From: Lentzea alba
GTDB lineage: Bacteria; Actinomycetota; Actinomycetes; Mycobacteriales; Pseudonocardiaceae
Direction: 5' to 3'
Length of the DNA: 64,000 nt
Assembly: GCF_011067745.1 (NCBI RefSeq)
Contig: NZ_JAAMPJ010000002.1
Coordinates: 62,001-126,000, forward strand
The notes under the pieces are model-generated. The model saw nothing but the letters and a program-made list of their open reading frames with translations. It was not told the DNA's origin and ran no database searches. Numbering within the stretch: position 1 is the stretch's first letter; each line of letters starts with the position of its first letter. The position numbers were made by a program, and so were the translations under genes. This document shows, one piece after another, positions 35,801 through 45,055 of this stretch.

Positions 35801-36246
35801 GCGAGGACGGCGAGGTGCTGGTGCGCGACAACGACATCGACAACCAGAACATGGCGCTGCCCCGCACGCACTCCGCGGCGGTGCGGGCACTGGCGCTGTC
35901 CCCAGGTCGCACGATTCTCGCGACCGGCGGCGACGACGGCCTGATCGCGTTGTGGGACACCGGCACCTGGCAGAAGATCGGCGAGCTGCGCGGGCACACC
36001 GACGCGGTCAAGGCCCTGGAGTTCAGCCCGGACGGCAATCGGCTCGCCAGCGGGAGCACCGACCGTTCGGTGATCGTGTGGGACGTGCGCGAACGAACGG
36101 CGTGGGCAACCCTGCGCGGACACAGCCGTGGCGTCACGCACGTGGCGTGGCGCCCGGACGGCTCACAACTGGTGTCCGCCGGTGCGGACGCGATCCAGGT
36201 GTGGGGCCTGGACATGGCCCAGGCCCTCAGAATCGTCGAGAACTAG
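32878..36246 (+). CDS. XRE-nSTAND1-WD40 protein
   Basis: 1122 residues from ATG 32878 ([14 protein letters not shown], the usual family N-terminus; ATG 32869 is possible). Residues 15-75 are an XRE-type helix-turn-helix ([20 protein letters not shown]). The nSTAND1 NTPase starts near 100 with [19 protein letters not shown], Walker [16 protein letters not shown] and Walker [17 protein letters not shown] membrane helix ([19 protein letters not shown]) near 485 precedes a WD40-type beta-propeller, clearest at the C-terminus ([29 protein letters not shown]). Such proteins are multiplied in actinomycetes; some STAND-WD40 proteins are defence or signalling switches. Role here is unknown. Confidence 0.88.
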   Translation: MPRGERPLDEGDSPLLLFAADLRQLRTNAGKPSYRDLARKAHFSASTLSDAAGGRKLPGLDVTLAYVRACDGDEPAWERRWHDLAVAMAQSRAVDGPSPYVGLNSFTTEDADRFFGREALTRTLLDRLERQRFLAVFGASGEGKSSLLRAGIAARFDNAVVCTPGQDPDAAIADALARCPDLLVVDQFEELFTLCEDEVQRTAFLDALLTAGCKKVIAVRSDFYPHCAQYPKLADALTDAQVLLGTMTPDELRRAITQPAATVGCTVETALLTTLVAEAAGRSGVLPLVSHALLETWHRRRGNTLTLGGYQSAGGIQGALAQSAEAAFATLDDAEQRLAKQLLLRLSADGTKRPVPRQDVVGEEVLDVLADTRLITVDEHTVEVTHEALFQAWPRLRAWLDEDREGLSTHRRLTDAARTWAELGRDADSLYRNTRLIETSEWITRTKPELTATEREFIGASKSLERRRNRRLRWIASGLTALLVATAASAVVAVQQRREVERLGLITQSQQLAAASEALVVSDPRQSARKAAEAYRTYPTPEARSRVLSASASARGRRLDHLGGWSFGFGKDFIGLMGPEGLVVHDTATLSLKARWRPSMTGVVFSWDIAPDGRTIAVCLHDGRIVLWAGPDAQQVVLQRQGTRGGVAFTADGRSLVVGGDVWDLATRQVRHSLPVGAINGPFDIADDRVLALVTAGSIALWDLRTQQRTGGLQVQSGEITRVRLLPGGKLAALATTEGQVQVRDLATGAVVATPPAHTGVVNSLSLSPDGSMLVSGGEDGRAHIWDVAHGNAITTITINEPARSVKFSPDGGLAVLTPRALRFWPPGSVPRTAGYTVRALTVDDDGTIVTLDDAGVIERRDSTLRTVKRVETGVPQSRSGRFSQNHDLVVMNGALQVRDAMTGETVSKPAVPAGSTTTGIAFGENRIAVVSSAEPDALWSLDKESKPDFIGGDSSGPRTAVSFGRSDNQLVFAREDGEVLVRDNDIDNQNMALPRTHSAAVRALALSPGRTILATGGDDGLIALWDTGTWQKIGELRGHTDAVKALEFSPDGNRLASGSTDRSVIVWDVRERTAWATLRGHSRGVTHVAWRPDGSQLVSAGADAIQVWGLDMAQALRIVEN

Positions 36247-37187
36247 CGAACGAGGTCCTTGCGGAGCTCGCGCGGCAACGAGAAGGCGATCTTCTCGTTC
36301 GCCGTGGTGATCTCCTCGACCGAGTCGTAGCCGTGCGTCTCCAGGAACTTCAGCAGCTCCATCACCAGCAGGTCCGGCACCGACGCGCCCGACGTGACGC
36401 CGACGGTCTCGACGCCCTCGAGCCACGCCAGGTCGACCTCCTTGGCGTAGTCGATCAGGTACGAGGCCTTGGCGCCGTGCTGCAGCGCGACCTCGACCAG
36501 CCGGACCGAGTTGGAGGAGTTCTTCGAGCCCACGACCAACACCAGGTCGCACGACGGCGCCATCGTCTTCACCGCGGTCTGGCGGTTCGAGGTGGCGTAG
36601 CAGATGTCGTCGGACGGCGGGTCCTGCAGTTCCGGGAAGCGGTCCTTGAGCTGCCGGACGCGCACCATGGTCTCGTCGACCGAGAGCGTGGTCTGGGACA
36701 GCCAGATGACCTTCGACGGGTCGCGCACCTCGACCTTGGCCGCGTCCTCGGCGGTGTCGACGAGCTGCACGTGGTCCGGGGCCTCACCCGCGGTGCCCTC
36801 GACCTCCTCGTGGCCCTCGTGGCCGATCAGGAGGATGTCGTAGTCCTCCTTGGCGAACCGCACCGCTTCTTTGTGGACCTTCGTCACCAACGGGCACGTG
36901 GCGTCGATGGTGCGCAACGAACGGTTCGCGGCTTCCTCGTGCACGGCCGGCGACACGCCGTGTGCTGAGAACACCACGAGTGCGCCCTCAGGAACCTCGT
37001 CGGTCTCGTTGACGAAGATGGCACCGCGGTCGGACAGCGTCTCCACGACGTACTTGTTGTGGACGATCTCCTTGCGCACGTAGACGGGTGCGCCGTACTT
37101 CTCGAGGGCGAGCTCGACCGTTTCCACGGCACGATCAACGCCCGCGCAGTAACCACGCGGCTTCGCCAACAGGACTCGCTTGGGCAT
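36243..37187 (-). CDS. ispH: 4-hydroxy-3-methylbut-2-enyl diphosphate reductase
   Basis: 314 residues, last enzyme of the MEP isoprenoid pathway, a 4Fe-4S protein making IPP and DMAPP. The three cluster Cys are in [26 protein letters not shown] and [13 protein letters not shown]. Substrate His and Glu sites appear as [14 protein letters not shown] and [17 protein letters not shown]. Start ATG 37187 gives [14 protein letters not shown]. It overlaps the nSTAND gene by four bases convergently and is divergent from the next gene. The order ispH/xse is conserved with mycobacteria. Confidence 0.97.
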   Translation of the reverse strand: MPKRVLLAKPRGYCAGVDRAVETVELALEKYGAPVYVRKEIVHNKYVVETLSDRGAIFVNETDEVPEGALVVFSAHGVSPAVHEEAANRSLRTIDATCPLVTKVHKEAVRFAKEDYDILLIGHEGHEEVEGTAGEAPDHVQLVDTAEDAAKVEVRDPSKVIWLSQTTLSVDETMVRVRQLKDRFPELQDPPSDDICYATSNRQTAVKTMAPSCDLVLVVGSKNSSNSVRLVEVALQHGAKASYLIDYAKEVDLAWLEGVETVGVTSGASVPDLLVMELLKFLETHGYDSVEEITTANEKIAFSLPRELRKDLVR

Positions 37188-37251
37188 GCCTCCAGGGTAC
37201 CCAGGGCTCGGGCCAGTGCATTCGGCGCGCAGTTGCGGCAGGCTTACGGGC

Positions 37252-37743
37252 ATGAAGCCACTGCCTCTGGGTGTCCGCGTCGCCGCCGGACTCGCGGTGA
37301 CCGCCCTCGAACAGGCGCGCAAGCTGCCGCAGCAGCTCGCCGGACTCCCCCTCACGGTGGTCAGCGAGGCAATGCAGTTGTCCATGCGCGTGCAGCAGCA
37401 TGTGACCGAACTCGCCATCAAGGGTGACGACGTCCTCTCCGGACTGAGGCCGGCGGAGGAAGAGCCGGAGTGGGCGACGTTCGACGAGGACGAGACGCCG
37501 GTCACGAGTTCTCCGGAGATTCCCGCTGACGATCCGTGGGAAGAGGAGGAGCGGGCGATCGCCGAGGTGCCCGAGTTCCTGCCGGCCTACGACGACCTGT
37601 CGATCGCCCAGCTGCGCGCCCGGCTGCGCAACCTGGACGTGGAGCAGCTCGAAGAACTGCTGCGCTACGAGCAGGCGCACGAGTCCAGGCCCGAGTTCGT
37701 CGGCATGCTGAACCGCCGGATCGCCACGGTCAAAGCTCAGTGA
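37252..37743 (+). CDS. Lipid-droplet-associated-type protein (Rv1109c-like)
   Basis: 163 residues from ATG 37252. An amphipathic N-terminal half ([40 protein letters not shown]) is followed by an acidic middle and a helical C-terminus that reads [20 protein letters not shown] and [20 protein letters not shown]. The position between ispH and xseA matches mycobacterial Rv1109c, whose family is annotated as lipid droplet-associated. The amphipathic region could bind a lipid surface. It overlaps xseA by four bases (GTGA). Confidence 0.78.
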   Translation: MKPLPLGVRVAAGLAVTALEQARKLPQQLAGLPLTVVSEAMQLSMRVQQHVTELAIKGDDVLSGLRPAEEEPEWATFDEDETPVTSSPEIPADDPWEEEERAIAEVPEFLPAYDDLSIAQLRARLRNLDVEQLEELLRYEQAHESRPEFVGMLNRRIATVKAQ

Positions 37744-38978
37744 CCGAGGGAAAGTCCACGCCGGAGAACCCGTGGCCGGTGCGGACGGTCGCCCGCAAGC
37801 TGCTCGACTGGATCAACCGGCTCGGTGACGTCTGGGTCGAGGGCCAGGTCACGCAGCTCAACGCACGCAGCTCGACGGCGTTCCTGACGCTGCGCGACCC
37901 GAGCGTCGACATGTCGATGTCGATCACCTGCAACGCCTCGATGATCCGCGAGCTGCAGCTGACCGAGGGCAGCCGGGTGATCGCGCACGGCAAGATCAGC
38001 TTCTACCCGAACCGCGGCACGCTGTCGTTGCGCGCGGACGACATCCGCGCGGTCGGCGTCGGTGAGTTGCTGGCGCGCATCGAGCGGTTGCGCAAGCTGC
38101 TGCACGCCGAGGGCCTGTTCGACCCGCGCCGCAAGCGCCGGCCGCCGTTCCTGCCGAACAAGATCGGGCTCATCACCGGGCGTGCGTCGGCGGCGGAACG
38201 AGACGTGCTCACGAACGCGCGCAACCGTTGGCCCGGAGCGCATTTCCGCGTCGTCAACGTCGCCGTGCAGGGCCCGATGGCGGTCACCCAGGTGATGACC
38301 GCGTTGTCCACTTTGGAACGCGATCCCGAGTGCGACGTGATCATCATCGCCCGCGGCGGCGGCAGCGTGGAGGACCTGCTGCCGTTCTCCGACGAGGCGC
38401 TGTGCCGCGCGGTCTCCCAGTGCCGCACGCCGGTGCTGTCGGCGATCGGGCACGAACCGGACACCCCGCTGCTCGACCACGTCGCGGACCTGCGTTGTTC
38501 GACGCCCACCGACGCAGGCAAACGGGTGGTTCCCGATGTCGCTGAGGAGAGTGAACGCGTTCGCCAGATGCGCGATCGCGGACGGCGCGCGCTGCACGGC
38601 TGGGTCGACCGGGAACGCAAACTGCTCGACGCGCTGCGCTCCCGACCAGTACTTTCGGACCCGTACGGCCCGTTGGACCGCAGAGCCGAAGAAGTGAATC
38701 GGTTTCGCGACCAAGGCCGTAGGGCCGTCACGCAACGTCTCGACAGGGAAGACGTCCACCTGTCAGGGACGAAAGCCCGCTTGACGACCCTCGGACCAGC
38801 CGCCACGCTGGCCCGCGGATACGCCGTTGTGCAACTCGTCACACCTGATGGGCCCGACGGCGTGTTGCGGTCTGTGACGGACGCCCCGAGCGGAACACAG
38901 CTGCGGGTACGCGTCGTTGACGGAGCAGTGCAGGCACTGGTCACCAAGGCAGAAGGGGGAGGTACCGATGATGCGTGA
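37740..38978 (+). CDS. xseA: Exodeoxyribonuclease VII large subunit
   Basis: 412 residues from GTG 37740. An OB-fold domain comes first ([21 protein letters not shown]), then the nuclease core: [27 protein letters not shown] in part ([13 protein letters not shown]), [41 protein letters not shown] and LRCSTPTDA. The C-terminal coiled coil is shorter than in E. coli. With XseB it degrades single-stranded DNA. Start chosen for the GTGA overlap; the frame is open upstream but antiparallel to nothing conserved. Confidence 0.95.
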   Translation: MTEGKSTPENPWPVRTVARKLLDWINRLGDVWVEGQVTQLNARSSTAFLTLRDPSVDMSMSITCNASMIRELQLTEGSRVIAHGKISFYPNRGTLSLRADDIRAVGVGELLARIERLRKLLHAEGLFDPRRKRRPPFLPNKIGLITGRASAAERDVLTNARNRWPGAHFRVVNVAVQGPMAVTQVMTALSTLERDPECDVIIIARGGGSVEDLLPFSDEALCRAVSQCRTPVLSAIGHEPDTPLLDHVADLRCSTPTDAGKRVVPDVAEESERVRQMRDRGRRALHGWVDRERKLLDALRSRPVLSDPYGPLDRRAEEVNRFRDQGRRAVTQRLDREDVHLSGTKARLTTLGPAATLARGYAVVQLVTPDGPDGVLRSVTDAPSGTQLRVRVVDGAVQALVTKAEGGGTDDA

Positions 38979-39312
38979 TGCCGTGTTCCTGCCCCTGACC
39001 ATGGAGGCGGCCGGCAATTGCACGACGGGACTGCGACACAAGGCGGAGGCGGCGAACAGGGCCGCGGCGGAGTGCTGGACGGCGTTGGTGGGCGACTGCG
39101 ACAGCAAGAGCCGCCGCACGCTGATCCTCACGTTGCACGATCTGAGCGAGGCCACCGCTGGGACGGTGCAGTACCGGCGCGTCGCGGAGGCCGAGGCGCT
39201 CATCGACGAGGCGGTGCGAGAGGGTGACGGCGAGGAGTTCGCGGAGGCGCTGGTCGGGTACGACCTGGCCGTCGCGACCGTGTTGAGCCGTCTGAGGAGC
39301 CAGTCCGCGTGA
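38968..39312 (+). CDS. Small unknown protein between xseA and xseB
   Basis: 114 residues from ATG 38968, just after GGGGGAGG, overlapping the xseA end by 11 bases and the xseB start by four. It is mostly helical and Ala/Glu-rich: [40 protein letters not shown] and [20 protein letters not shown]. Strong ribosome site, tight overlaps and G/C third positions say it is a genuine gene. I do not recognise it. The operon position suggests a link to exonuclease VII or simple co-expression. Confidence 0.75.
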   Translation: MMRDAVFLPLTMEAAGNCTTGLRHKAEAANRAAAECWTALVGDCDSKSRRTLILTLHDLSEATAGTVQYRRVAEAEALIDEAVREGDGEEFAEALVGYDLAVATVLSRLRSQSA

Positions 39313-39524
39313 GTTCGGAAACACTGGGTTACGAAGCCGCCCGTGACGAGTTGGTCGACGTGGTCCGCAAGCTGGAGGCCGGTGGCCTCTCGCTGGAGGA
39401 CTCACTCGCCCTGTGGGAACGCGGTGAGGCGCTCGCCAAGACTTGTGAGCAGCATCTCGCCGGCGCACGTGAGCGAATCGATGCAGCTCTCGCTGTGGTC
39501 GAGGAGGACGTTTCCGAGGCGTGA
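39309..39524 (+). CDS. xseB: Exodeoxyribonuclease VII small subunit
   Basis: 71 residues, GTG start overlapping the previous stop. The family pattern is clear: [40 protein letters not shown], then a helix with [15 protein letters not shown]. XseB subunits decorate the XseA coiled coil. Normal length. Confidence 0.95.
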   Translation: MSSETLGYEAARDELVDVVRKLEAGGLSLEDSLALWERGEALAKTCEQHLAGARERIDAALAVVEEDVSEA

Positions 39525-39591
39525 TCCCGTGCAAGGATTCAGTTGCCGATCACAAAATCCGGCACGCTGAGTAGTCGCATGGAGGCGCGCA

Positions 39592-40632
39592 ATGGTGAAC
39601 ACCCCCGCGGAACGACGTCGCGAAGCCCCGGACCGGAACCTGGCGTTGGAGCTCGTGCGCGTCACCGAGGCAGCGGCGATGGCCGCCGGCCGGTGGGTGG
39701 GACGCGGCGACAAGAACGGCGGTGACGGCGCCGCGGTCGACGCGATGCGCAAGCTGATCCACACCGTCTCGATGCGCGGTGTCGTGGTGATCGGCGAGGG
39801 CGAGAAGGACGAGGCGCCCATGCTGTTCAACGGCGAAGAGGTCGGCAACGGCGAGGGCCCGGACTGCGACGTCGCGGTCGACCCGATCGACGGCACCACG
39901 CTGATGGCCAAGGGCATGCCGAACGCGCTGGCCGTGCTGGCCGTGGCCGAGCGCGGGGCGATGTTCGACCCGTCGGCCGTGTTCTACATGGAGAAGCTCG
40001 CCGTGGGCCCGGAGGCGGCCGACGTCATCGACATCACCGCCCCGATCGCGGAGAACATCCGCCGGGTCGCGAAGGCCAAGCACAGCGACGTGTCCGACGT
40101 GAACGTGTGCATCCTGGACCGCCCCCGGCACCAGGAGATCGTGCAGGAGGTCCGCCGCGCGGGCGCCCGCATCCACTTCATCTCCGACGGCGACGTCGCG
40201 GGCGCCATCGCGGCCGCACGCCCCACGTCGGGCGTGGACATGCTCATCGGCATCGGTGGCACCCCCGAGGGCATCATCGCGGCGGCGGCGCTCAAGTGCG
40301 TCGGTGGCGCCATTCAGGGCCGGCTGTGGCCCAAGGACGACGAGGAGCGCGAGAAGGCGATCGGCGCGGGCCACGACCTGTCCCGCGTGCTCACCACGAA
40401 CGATCTCGTGGCGGGCGACAACGTCTTCTTCTGCGCCACGGGCGTGACCGACGGCGACCTTCTGCGCGGTGTGCACTACCGGGCGGGTGGTTGCACCACC
40501 CAGTCCATCGTCATGCGATCGAAGTCCGGCACCGTGCGGATGATCGACGGCTTCCACAGCCTGCACAAGCTGCGCGAATACGCCAGCGTCGACTTCGATC
40601 TGCCCGAGGACGCGCAGCAGCCGCTGCCGTAG
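39592..40632 (+). CDS. glpX: Class II fructose-1,6-bisphosphatase
   Basis: 346 residues, ATG after GGAGG. Metal and substrate motifs: [69 protein letters not shown] and [17 protein letters not shown]. GlpX is the sole FBPase in many actinobacteria, hence essential for gluconeogenesis. It follows xseB after 67 bases. The stretch 40633-40763 holds no gene. Confidence 0.96.
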   Translation: MVNTPAERRREAPDRNLALELVRVTEAAAMAAGRWVGRGDKNGGDGAAVDAMRKLIHTVSMRGVVVIGEGEKDEAPMLFNGEEVGNGEGPDCDVAVDPIDGTTLMAKGMPNALAVLAVAERGAMFDPSAVFYMEKLAVGPEAADVIDITAPIAENIRRVAKAKHSDVSDVNVCILDRPRHQEIVQEVRRAGARIHFISDGDVAGAIAAARPTSGVDMLIGIGGTPEGIIAAAALKCVGGAIQGRLWPKDDEEREKAIGAGHDLSRVLTTNDLVAGDNVFFCATGVTDGDLLRGVHYRAGGCTTQSIVMRSKSGTVRMIDGFHSLHKLREYASVDFDLPEDAQQPLP

Positions 40633-40716
40633 TCCTTGTGAAGGTGTGAACCGTCAACGGACAGTCACCCTCCGAGTGACCCTAGTGACGAAGTCACTTT
40701 CGTCCTTAGTTTCCGA

Positions 40717-40748
40717 CCTGACCCCGGCAACCCTGCGCCGGGTTCAGG
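40717..40748 (+). promoter_or_regulatory. Stem-loop in the leader of the protease gene
   Basis: CCTGACCCCGGC (40717-40728) pairs with GCCGGGTTCAGG (40737-40748), 12 bp with one mismatch, ending just before the ribosome site AAAGGA. A smaller GTGAC-GAA-GTCAC hairpin lies at 40685-40697. It could stabilise the message or modulate initiation; alternatively it ends glpX transcription. Confidence 0.4.
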
Positions 40749-40763
40749 AAAGGACATTCAACG

Positions 40764-41534
40764 ATGAGGGCACGTTCGTTGTTCTCCGCAGTCGTCGTGG
40801 CCGCGGGCGCCCTGCTCGCTTCGGCCGCTGCGGCCACCGCGGCTCCGGCTCCCACCGCTGACGGCGAGGTCTCGCCGATGATCGTCGGCGGCACCAACGC
40901 GTCTCAGGTCTACCCGTTCATGGTGTCGCTGCAGAGCACCTCGGGCAGCCACTTCTGCGGCGCGTCGCTGGTCAAGGCCAACTGGGTCGTGACGGCGAAG
41001 CACTGCGTCCAGGGCTCGTCGGCGGCGTCGATCCGCACCCGGATCGGCACGACCAACCGCACCAGCGGCGGCACCACCACCGGCGCCTCGCGGATCATCC
41101 TGCACCCGTCGGCCGACCTCGCGGTCGTGCAGCTCAACACCTCGGTCAGCCAGGCCCCGATCGCCATCTCGGCGGCGTCCGGCCCGGTCGGCACCGCGAC
41201 CCGCATCATCGGCTGGGGCCAGACCTGCCCGGTCCGCGGCGCCTGTGGTGCCCCGGTGACCCTGCAGGAGCTCAACACGTCGATCGTGGCGGACAGCCGT
41301 TGCTCCGGCATCAGCGCCGCGTCGGAGATCTGCACCAACAACACCGGTGGCAACAAGGGCGCCTGCTACGGCGACTCGGGTGGCCCGCAGGTGAAGTCCG
41401 TGTCCGGTCGCTGGGAGCTGATCGGTGCGACCAGCCGCTCCGGTGGCGGCGCGCAGTGCGCGGTGGCTCCGTCGATCTACGTGGACGTCTCGTACTACCG
41501 CTCGTGGATCAGCTCGAACGTCGGCGGTCTGTAG
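40764..41534 (+). CDS. Secreted trypsin-like serine protease (S1)
   Basis: 256 residues. Signal peptide to about 27 ([10 protein letters not shown]), a short propeptide ending SPM, then [18 protein letters not shown], the classical activation N-terminus. Catalytic triad: His in WVVTAKHC (Lys replaces the usual Ala), Asp in SADLAVVQL and Ser in CYGDSGGP. Six or more Cys allow disulphides. The residue before the active Ser region that sets specificity is not clear. Streptomyces trypsin-like proteases act in nutrient release or morphogenesis. Confidence 0.92.
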   Translation: MRARSLFSAVVVAAGALLASAAAATAAPAPTADGEVSPMIVGGTNASQVYPFMVSLQSTSGSHFCGASLVKANWVVTAKHCVQGSSAASIRTRIGTTNRTSGGTTTGASRIILHPSADLAVVQLNTSVSQAPIAISAASGPVGTATRIIGWGQTCPVRGACGAPVTLQELNTSIVADSRCSGISAASEICTNNTGGNKGACYGDSGGPQVKSVSGRWELIGATSRSGGGAQCAVAPSIYVDVSYYRSWISSNVGGL

Positions 41535-41551
41535 TCCGCTAAACGCATTCC

Positions 41552-41589
41552 GAGGGCCCGTCTCCCAACTGTTACGGAGGCGGGCCCTC
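41552..41589 (+). terminator. Terminator after the S1 protease
   Basis: GAGGGCCCG (41552-41560) pairs with CGGGCCCTC (41581-41589), with an inner CTCC/GGAG stem interrupted by one T-G pair. It is 17 bases after the stop codon. Confidence 0.85.
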
Positions 41590-41657
41590 CGCGTTGCAAC
41601 CTGAGTGATCGTCCTGTCGTCTACTTCGGCAAAGGATGAATCACTAGGGGGTGCGCG

Positions 41658-42200
41658 ATGCGGGTGTTGCTCGCAGCGGTCGCGTTGATGTCGGTGGCGG
41701 GGTGCGCGCAGGGGGCCGTGCACGCTGAGACGCCTGCGGCGCCACCATCTTCGGTTTCCGCTTCGCCGTCTTCGCCGTCGCCGTCGCCGTCTCCCGTGCC
41801 GTCCTCGGAGACGCCGCCACCGCCGCCTCCTCCCCCGCCGGTCGTGAAGCCCACGCCGTGCACGATCAGCGACGGCGCGTGCATCCAGCTCTCCACGAAC
41901 AAGTCGTGGATCGTGCGTGGTGACAAGATCGTCCACGGCCCGAACCCGATCACCCACGGGCGCAAGGGATTCGAGACGCCGCTCGGCAACTTCCCGGTGC
42001 TGCGCAAGGTGAAGGACGAGTGGAGCCGGCCGTACAACGCGCCCATGCCGTGGTCGACGTACTTCACCGAGAGCGGCATCGCGTTCCACGAGGGCGAGTT
42101 GGACGTCCCGTCGCACGGTTGCATCCACCTGGACCCGGCCGCGGCCCAGTTCTACTTCACCAACCTCGCGATCGGCGAGACCGTCCAGGTGGTCTCCTGA
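41658..42200 (+). CDS. L,D-transpeptidase lipoprotein
   Basis: 180 residues. Lipobox VAGC within MRVLLAAVALMSVAGCAQG, then a 45-residue Pro/Ser linker rich in SPSPSPSP and a Pro9 run, which suits spanning the wall. The YkuD domain covers about 65-180: CTISDGACIQLSTNKSWIVR, HGRKGFETPLGNFPVLRK and the catalytic SHGCIHLDP. It would make 3-3 peptidoglycan cross-links or attach proteins. Tandem paralogue of the next gene (64% or so by eye in the core), with a different anchor. Confidence 0.92.
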   Translation: MRVLLAAVALMSVAGCAQGAVHAETPAAPPSSVSASPSSPSPSPSPVPSSETPPPPPPPPPVVKPTPCTISDGACIQLSTNKSWIVRGDKIVHGPNPITHGRKGFETPLGNFPVLRKVKDEWSRPYNAPMPWSTYFTESGIAFHEGELDVPSHGCIHLDPAAAQFYFTNLAIGETVQVVS

Positions 42201-42274
42201 TCACGCCCACTTCCATCAGCGGATGATTCAGATCACCCTGTAGTGGTTACCCCGCTACCGAGGGGTGATGTGAG

Positions 42275-42685
42275 ATGCGAGTACTCATCGCGACGGTGCT
42301 CCTGATCCTCGGTTTCGCGGTACCCGCGCAGGCTCAGGCGGGATGCACCGTCTACAACGGAGCGTGCCTGGTGAAGTCCACGAACCAGGCGTGGCTGGTG
42401 TTCAACGGCAACACGAGCTACGGCCCGGTGCCGATCAGTCACGGCAAGCCGGGGTACGAGACGCCAGTGGGCACGTTCTCCGTGCTGCGCAAGGTGAAGA
42501 ACGACTGGAGCGTCCCCTACAACGGCCCGATGCCGAACGCGGTGTACTTCACCACGAGCGGCATCGCGTTCCACCAGGGTGACACGAACGTCCAGTCGCA
42601 CGGCTGCATCCGGCTGTCCGCCGATGCGTCGCTGGTGTTCTACGACAACCTGATGATCGGTGAGAAGGTCCAGGTGCTGCCGTAA
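42275..42685 (+). CDS. Minimal secreted L,D-transpeptidase
   Basis: 136 residues: signal peptide (cleavage near AQAQA), then a bare YkuD domain with GCTVYNGACLVKSTNQAWLV, HGKPGYETPVGTFSVLRK and the catalytic SHGCIRLSAD. It lacks the lipid anchor and Pro linker of the upstream paralogue and has no Ig-like or LysM module. The second of a tandem duplication, 74 bases apart. Confidence 0.92.
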   Translation: MRVLIATVLLILGFAVPAQAQAGCTVYNGACLVKSTNQAWLVFNGNTSYGPVPISHGKPGYETPVGTFSVLRKVKNDWSVPYNGPMPNAVYFTTSGIAFHQGDTNVQSHGCIRLSADASLVFYDNLMIGEKVQVLP

Positions 42686-42702
42686 ACAGTTGTCCGAGAG
42701 GG

Positions 42703-42722
42703 CCTGACCGGCTCCGGTCAGG
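42703..42722. terminator. Short convergent hairpin
   Basis: CCTGACC (42703-42709) pairs with GGTCAGG (42716-42722), with a 6-base GC loop. It spans the stop codon of the minus-strand lipoprotein gene and follows the L,D-transpeptidase stop by 17 bases. Confidence 0.6.
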
Positions 42723-43182
42723 TCTTCTCGCAACTCACCCGCTCCTTCGCGAACTCGTCCGCGGTGATGTACTCGTTGTGGTAGCGGACCTTCCCGTCCT
42801 TCAGCGCGTCGAGGGTGAACTCGATGCGCAGCGGGGCCCCGTTCTTCCGCTGCACGGCCATGACCAGGTCCTGGTCGCCCTTCGGCGGCTGCCAGGCGAC
42901 CTTCTCCTCCGCACCTGCCGGCTTCTGGCCGACGGTGATCTCCTTGAGCTGCGAGGGTGACGCGAACTCGATCTTCCAGATCACCGGGTCCTTGTCGTCC
43001 ACAACCCCGTTGTCGTCGGTCGCCTGGACCTGCATCCACTCGGCCCCCAGCGTCTCGCAGTCGGTGTCGACGAACTGCGGCAGCCCGGTCGGGGTGAGCT
43101 TCGCCGCCCAGCTGGGCAACGGCGAACACCCGCCCAGCGCGGTGACGACGGCGAGTGCCGCTACCAGCTTCAACCGGCTCAT
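42718..43182 (-). CDS. Lipoprotein of unknown function
   Basis: 154 residues from ATG 43182, with GAGGGAG upstream. Lipoprotein signal MSRLKLVAALAVVTALGGCS (lipobox LGGC). The mature part is a beta-rich domain (WMQVQATDDNGVVDD, DPVIWKIEFASPSQLKEITV, RIEFTLDALKDGKVRYHNEY) with Cys also at DTDCETLG and VSCEKT. I do not recognise the family. It is ten bases downstream of the next gene on the minus strand and likely cotranscribed. Confidence 0.75.
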   Translation of the reverse strand: MSRLKLVAALAVVTALGGCSPLPSWAAKLTPTGLPQFVDTDCETLGAEWMQVQATDDNGVVDDKDPVIWKIEFASPSQLKEITVGQKPAGAEEKVAWQPPKGDQDLVMAVQRKNGAPLRIEFTLDALKDGKVRYHNEYITADEFAKERVSCEKT

Positions 43183-43192
43183 GTCCGCTCCC

Positions 43193-43942
43193 TCACCCGA
43201 TGGCTGCCCACCAGCATCCATCATCGCGTCCCAGCACCGAGACGCGGCCCGCGAGGCCGGCGGGCAGCCAGCCGGTGAGCCGTTCGAGCTCCTTGCCGAC
43301 CACGACCAGCGCCGTGCCGGGATCCGCGGACAGGTCGTCCAGCAACACCGGCACGTCCACCGCGCTGAAGTCCACATCGGACACCGGCCGCCCCGCCGTG
43401 TCCCGGTGCGGCCGGACGATCCGCCAGCCCTCGTGGCGCTCCCACGGGACTTCCTCCGCGGGCAACAACGCCATGAACTCGTCCGCCGCCACGGACGGCG
43501 ACACCAGCGCGATCGTCCCGCCGAACCGCCCGGCCAGCGTGCTCAGCCGCAGCGGGTGCTCGAACCTCCTCGGCTCCGCCCTCGTCCGCACGTACGGCAC
43601 TCCCAGCCGCCGCGCGACCCGTTCGACGGTGGCGTGCACGCCGTCCTCCAGCGCGGCCACCACCAGCTCGACGTCCCGCGACCGGTTGAGCGCGTCCGGC
43701 AACGCGAGCTGCGCCACCGTGAACCCCGCCATCACCCCGATGTCGGGCACCAGCCGACTCGGCACCGTCAGCTCGACCAGCACGTTCGAGCCCCAGCCCG
43801 ACGTGTCGACCTCGGCGTTGACCCGCCTCTCCACCAGGTCGGACAGCGGCTGCCAGTAGACCGTGCGCGGCCGCTCACGCGTGACCGGACCCGCCCACCA
43901 CGGCGTTCCGGTCACCACGTCGGCCCAATAGACGTGAATCAC
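43193..43942 (-). CDS. Uncharacterised protein
   Basis: 249 residues from GTG 43942, after GGGGGAA. It begins IHVYWADVVTGTPWWAGPVT and mixes strands and helices: RTVYWQPLSDLVERRVNAEV, LALPDALNRSRDVELVVAAL, VPVLLDDLSADPGTALVVVG and KELERLTGWLPAGLAGRVSV. No signal peptide or membrane segment. No motif I can assign. The downstream lipoprotein is its only operon partner. Confidence 0.65.
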   Translation of the reverse strand: MIHVYWADVVTGTPWWAGPVTRERPRTVYWQPLSDLVERRVNAEVDTSGWGSNVLVELTVPSRLVPDIGVMAGFTVAQLALPDALNRSRDVELVVAALEDGVHATVERVARRLGVPYVRTRAEPRRFEHPLRLSTLAGRFGGTIALVSPSVAADEFMALLPAEEVPWERHEGWRIVRPHRDTAGRPVSDVDFSAVDVPVLLDDLSADPGTALVVVGKELERLTGWLPAGLAGRVSVLGRDDGCWWAAIG

Positions 43943-44004
43943 GAATTCCCCCAGAATCCATCGACCTGGAGTTTATGGGCCGGCGCCGACGCGCCGCTGT
44001 CGTA

Positions 44005-44946
44005 TCACTGGCGCGACCGGAGGAGCTCTCGAACCGTCTCCTCGATGCCGTCGACCCTCTTGAGCGCCGTCTCGTGGTCGGCCCCGTCGTCCTCCCTGGC
44101 GAGCGTGTAGATCACCCCGCCCGCGCTGGCGACGTGGTCCGGGACCCACACGACGCCGCGTTGCTCGAGCAGTCCGGCCACGCTGTCGTCGGTGAGCTGG
44201 TTGTTGGCGGGTCCGACGATCAGCCGGACGTCCAGCCGTGCCACCGTTTCGGGGCTCAGCACGCCACCCACCGCGGCCGGCACGAGCACGTCGGCCTCGA
44301 CCTGGTACGCCTGAGCCGGGTGCACCCAGCCGAACTCGCCCGTCCGCCTGCTTTCGTCCACATCGGACACGACGATCTCGGCGCCTTCGAGTCCTCGCGC
44401 GATCAGCTCGCCCACCGAGCCGAACCCGCTGATCACGACCTTCTTCCCGGTCAGGTCGTGCGTCCCGAAGACGTGCTGTGAAGCCGCTTTCAGCGCGGCC
44501 AGCACACCTCGCGCCGTCGGTCCGCTCGACGAACCCGTGCCGCCCTGCTCCTCCGGCAGGCAGTAGGCGTGCGGGGTGAGCTCCCGGAGCACCGCCATGT
44601 CGTCCGGACCTGTGCCGACGTCCGGTCCCGCGCGGTAGGCGCCGGCGAACTCGTTGATCAGGTCGGCGTGGTCGAGCAGCACCTCGCGGCGCAGTCGTTG
44701 CGTCAGCGGCCGGTCGACCACGATCACGCTTTTGGCCCCGCCGTGGGGAATTCCGGCGGCCGCGCACTTGAGCGTCATCGCCTTCGAGAGCCGCAGGACG
44801 TCCGTGACGGCGTCGGTGATCTGGTCGTAGGACTTCATCCGGCACCCGCCGACCGCTGGTCCCGCCTCGGTCGAGTGCAGCGCGACCATCGTGGTCATCC
44901 CCGACCGCCTCCCGGTGCGGACAACCAGCTGTTCGTGTTCCCACAT
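44005..44946 (-). CDS. Leucine/valine/phenylalanine dehydrogenase
   Basis: 313 residues from ATG 44946 (GGGAGG upstream). ELFV dehydrogenase: MKSYDQITDAVTDVLRLSKA in part, catalytic Lys in GIPHGGAKSVI, Asp in GPDVGTGPDDM, Rossmann GKKVVISGFGSVGELIARGL, and VLVPAAVGGVLSPETVARL. It deaminates branched-chain or aromatic L-amino acids with NAD; the exact substrate cannot be told. It is shorter than characterised enzymes (about 350-370), which lack nothing obvious here. Divergent from an Lrp regulator with a palindromic operator between. Confidence 0.9.
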   Translation of the reverse strand: MWEHEQLVVRTGRRSGMTTMVALHSTEAGPAVGGCRMKSYDQITDAVTDVLRLSKAMTLKCAAAGIPHGGAKSVIVVDRPLTQRLRREVLLDHADLINEFAGAYRAGPDVGTGPDDMAVLRELTPHAYCLPEEQGGTGSSSGPTARGVLAALKAASQHVFGTHDLTGKKVVISGFGSVGELIARGLEGAEIVVSDVDESRRTGEFGWVHPAQAYQVEADVLVPAAVGGVLSPETVARLDVRLIVGPANNQLTDDSVAGLLEQRGVVWVPDHVASAGGVIYTLAREDDGADHETALKRVDGIEETVRELLRSRQ

Positions 44947-45014
44947 CTGCGTTCCTCCCGAACTTCCGCCATGCTCTGGCCTTGAAGTTAGGGTGATCAC
45001 CAGCTTGTTAGTCG

Positions 45015-45039
45015 CTCTGCCGAACGTTGTTCGGCAGAG
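45015..45039. promoter_or_regulatory. Probable Lrp operator
   Basis: CTCTGCCGAAC (45015-45025) and GTTCGGCAGAG (45029-45039) form perfect 11-base arms around GTT. It lies 16 bases before the Lrp start and 69 before the dehydrogenase start, in the divergent promoter region. Lrp/AsnC dimers bind such dyads, and the regulator often controls its neighbour and itself. Confidence 0.7.
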
Positions 45040-45055
45040 GAGTTCGGGGAGTGAG

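Noticed and set aside
39519-39555. GTGATC...GATCAC between xseB and glpX as a terminator
   Set aside because: Six-base arms with a loop of over 20 bases; too weak to call.
41750-41840. Repetitive CCGTCG/CCTCCG tract as a CRISPR or microsatellite
   Set aside because: It encodes the Pro/Ser linker of the L,D-transpeptidase lipoprotein; no spacers or regular repeats.
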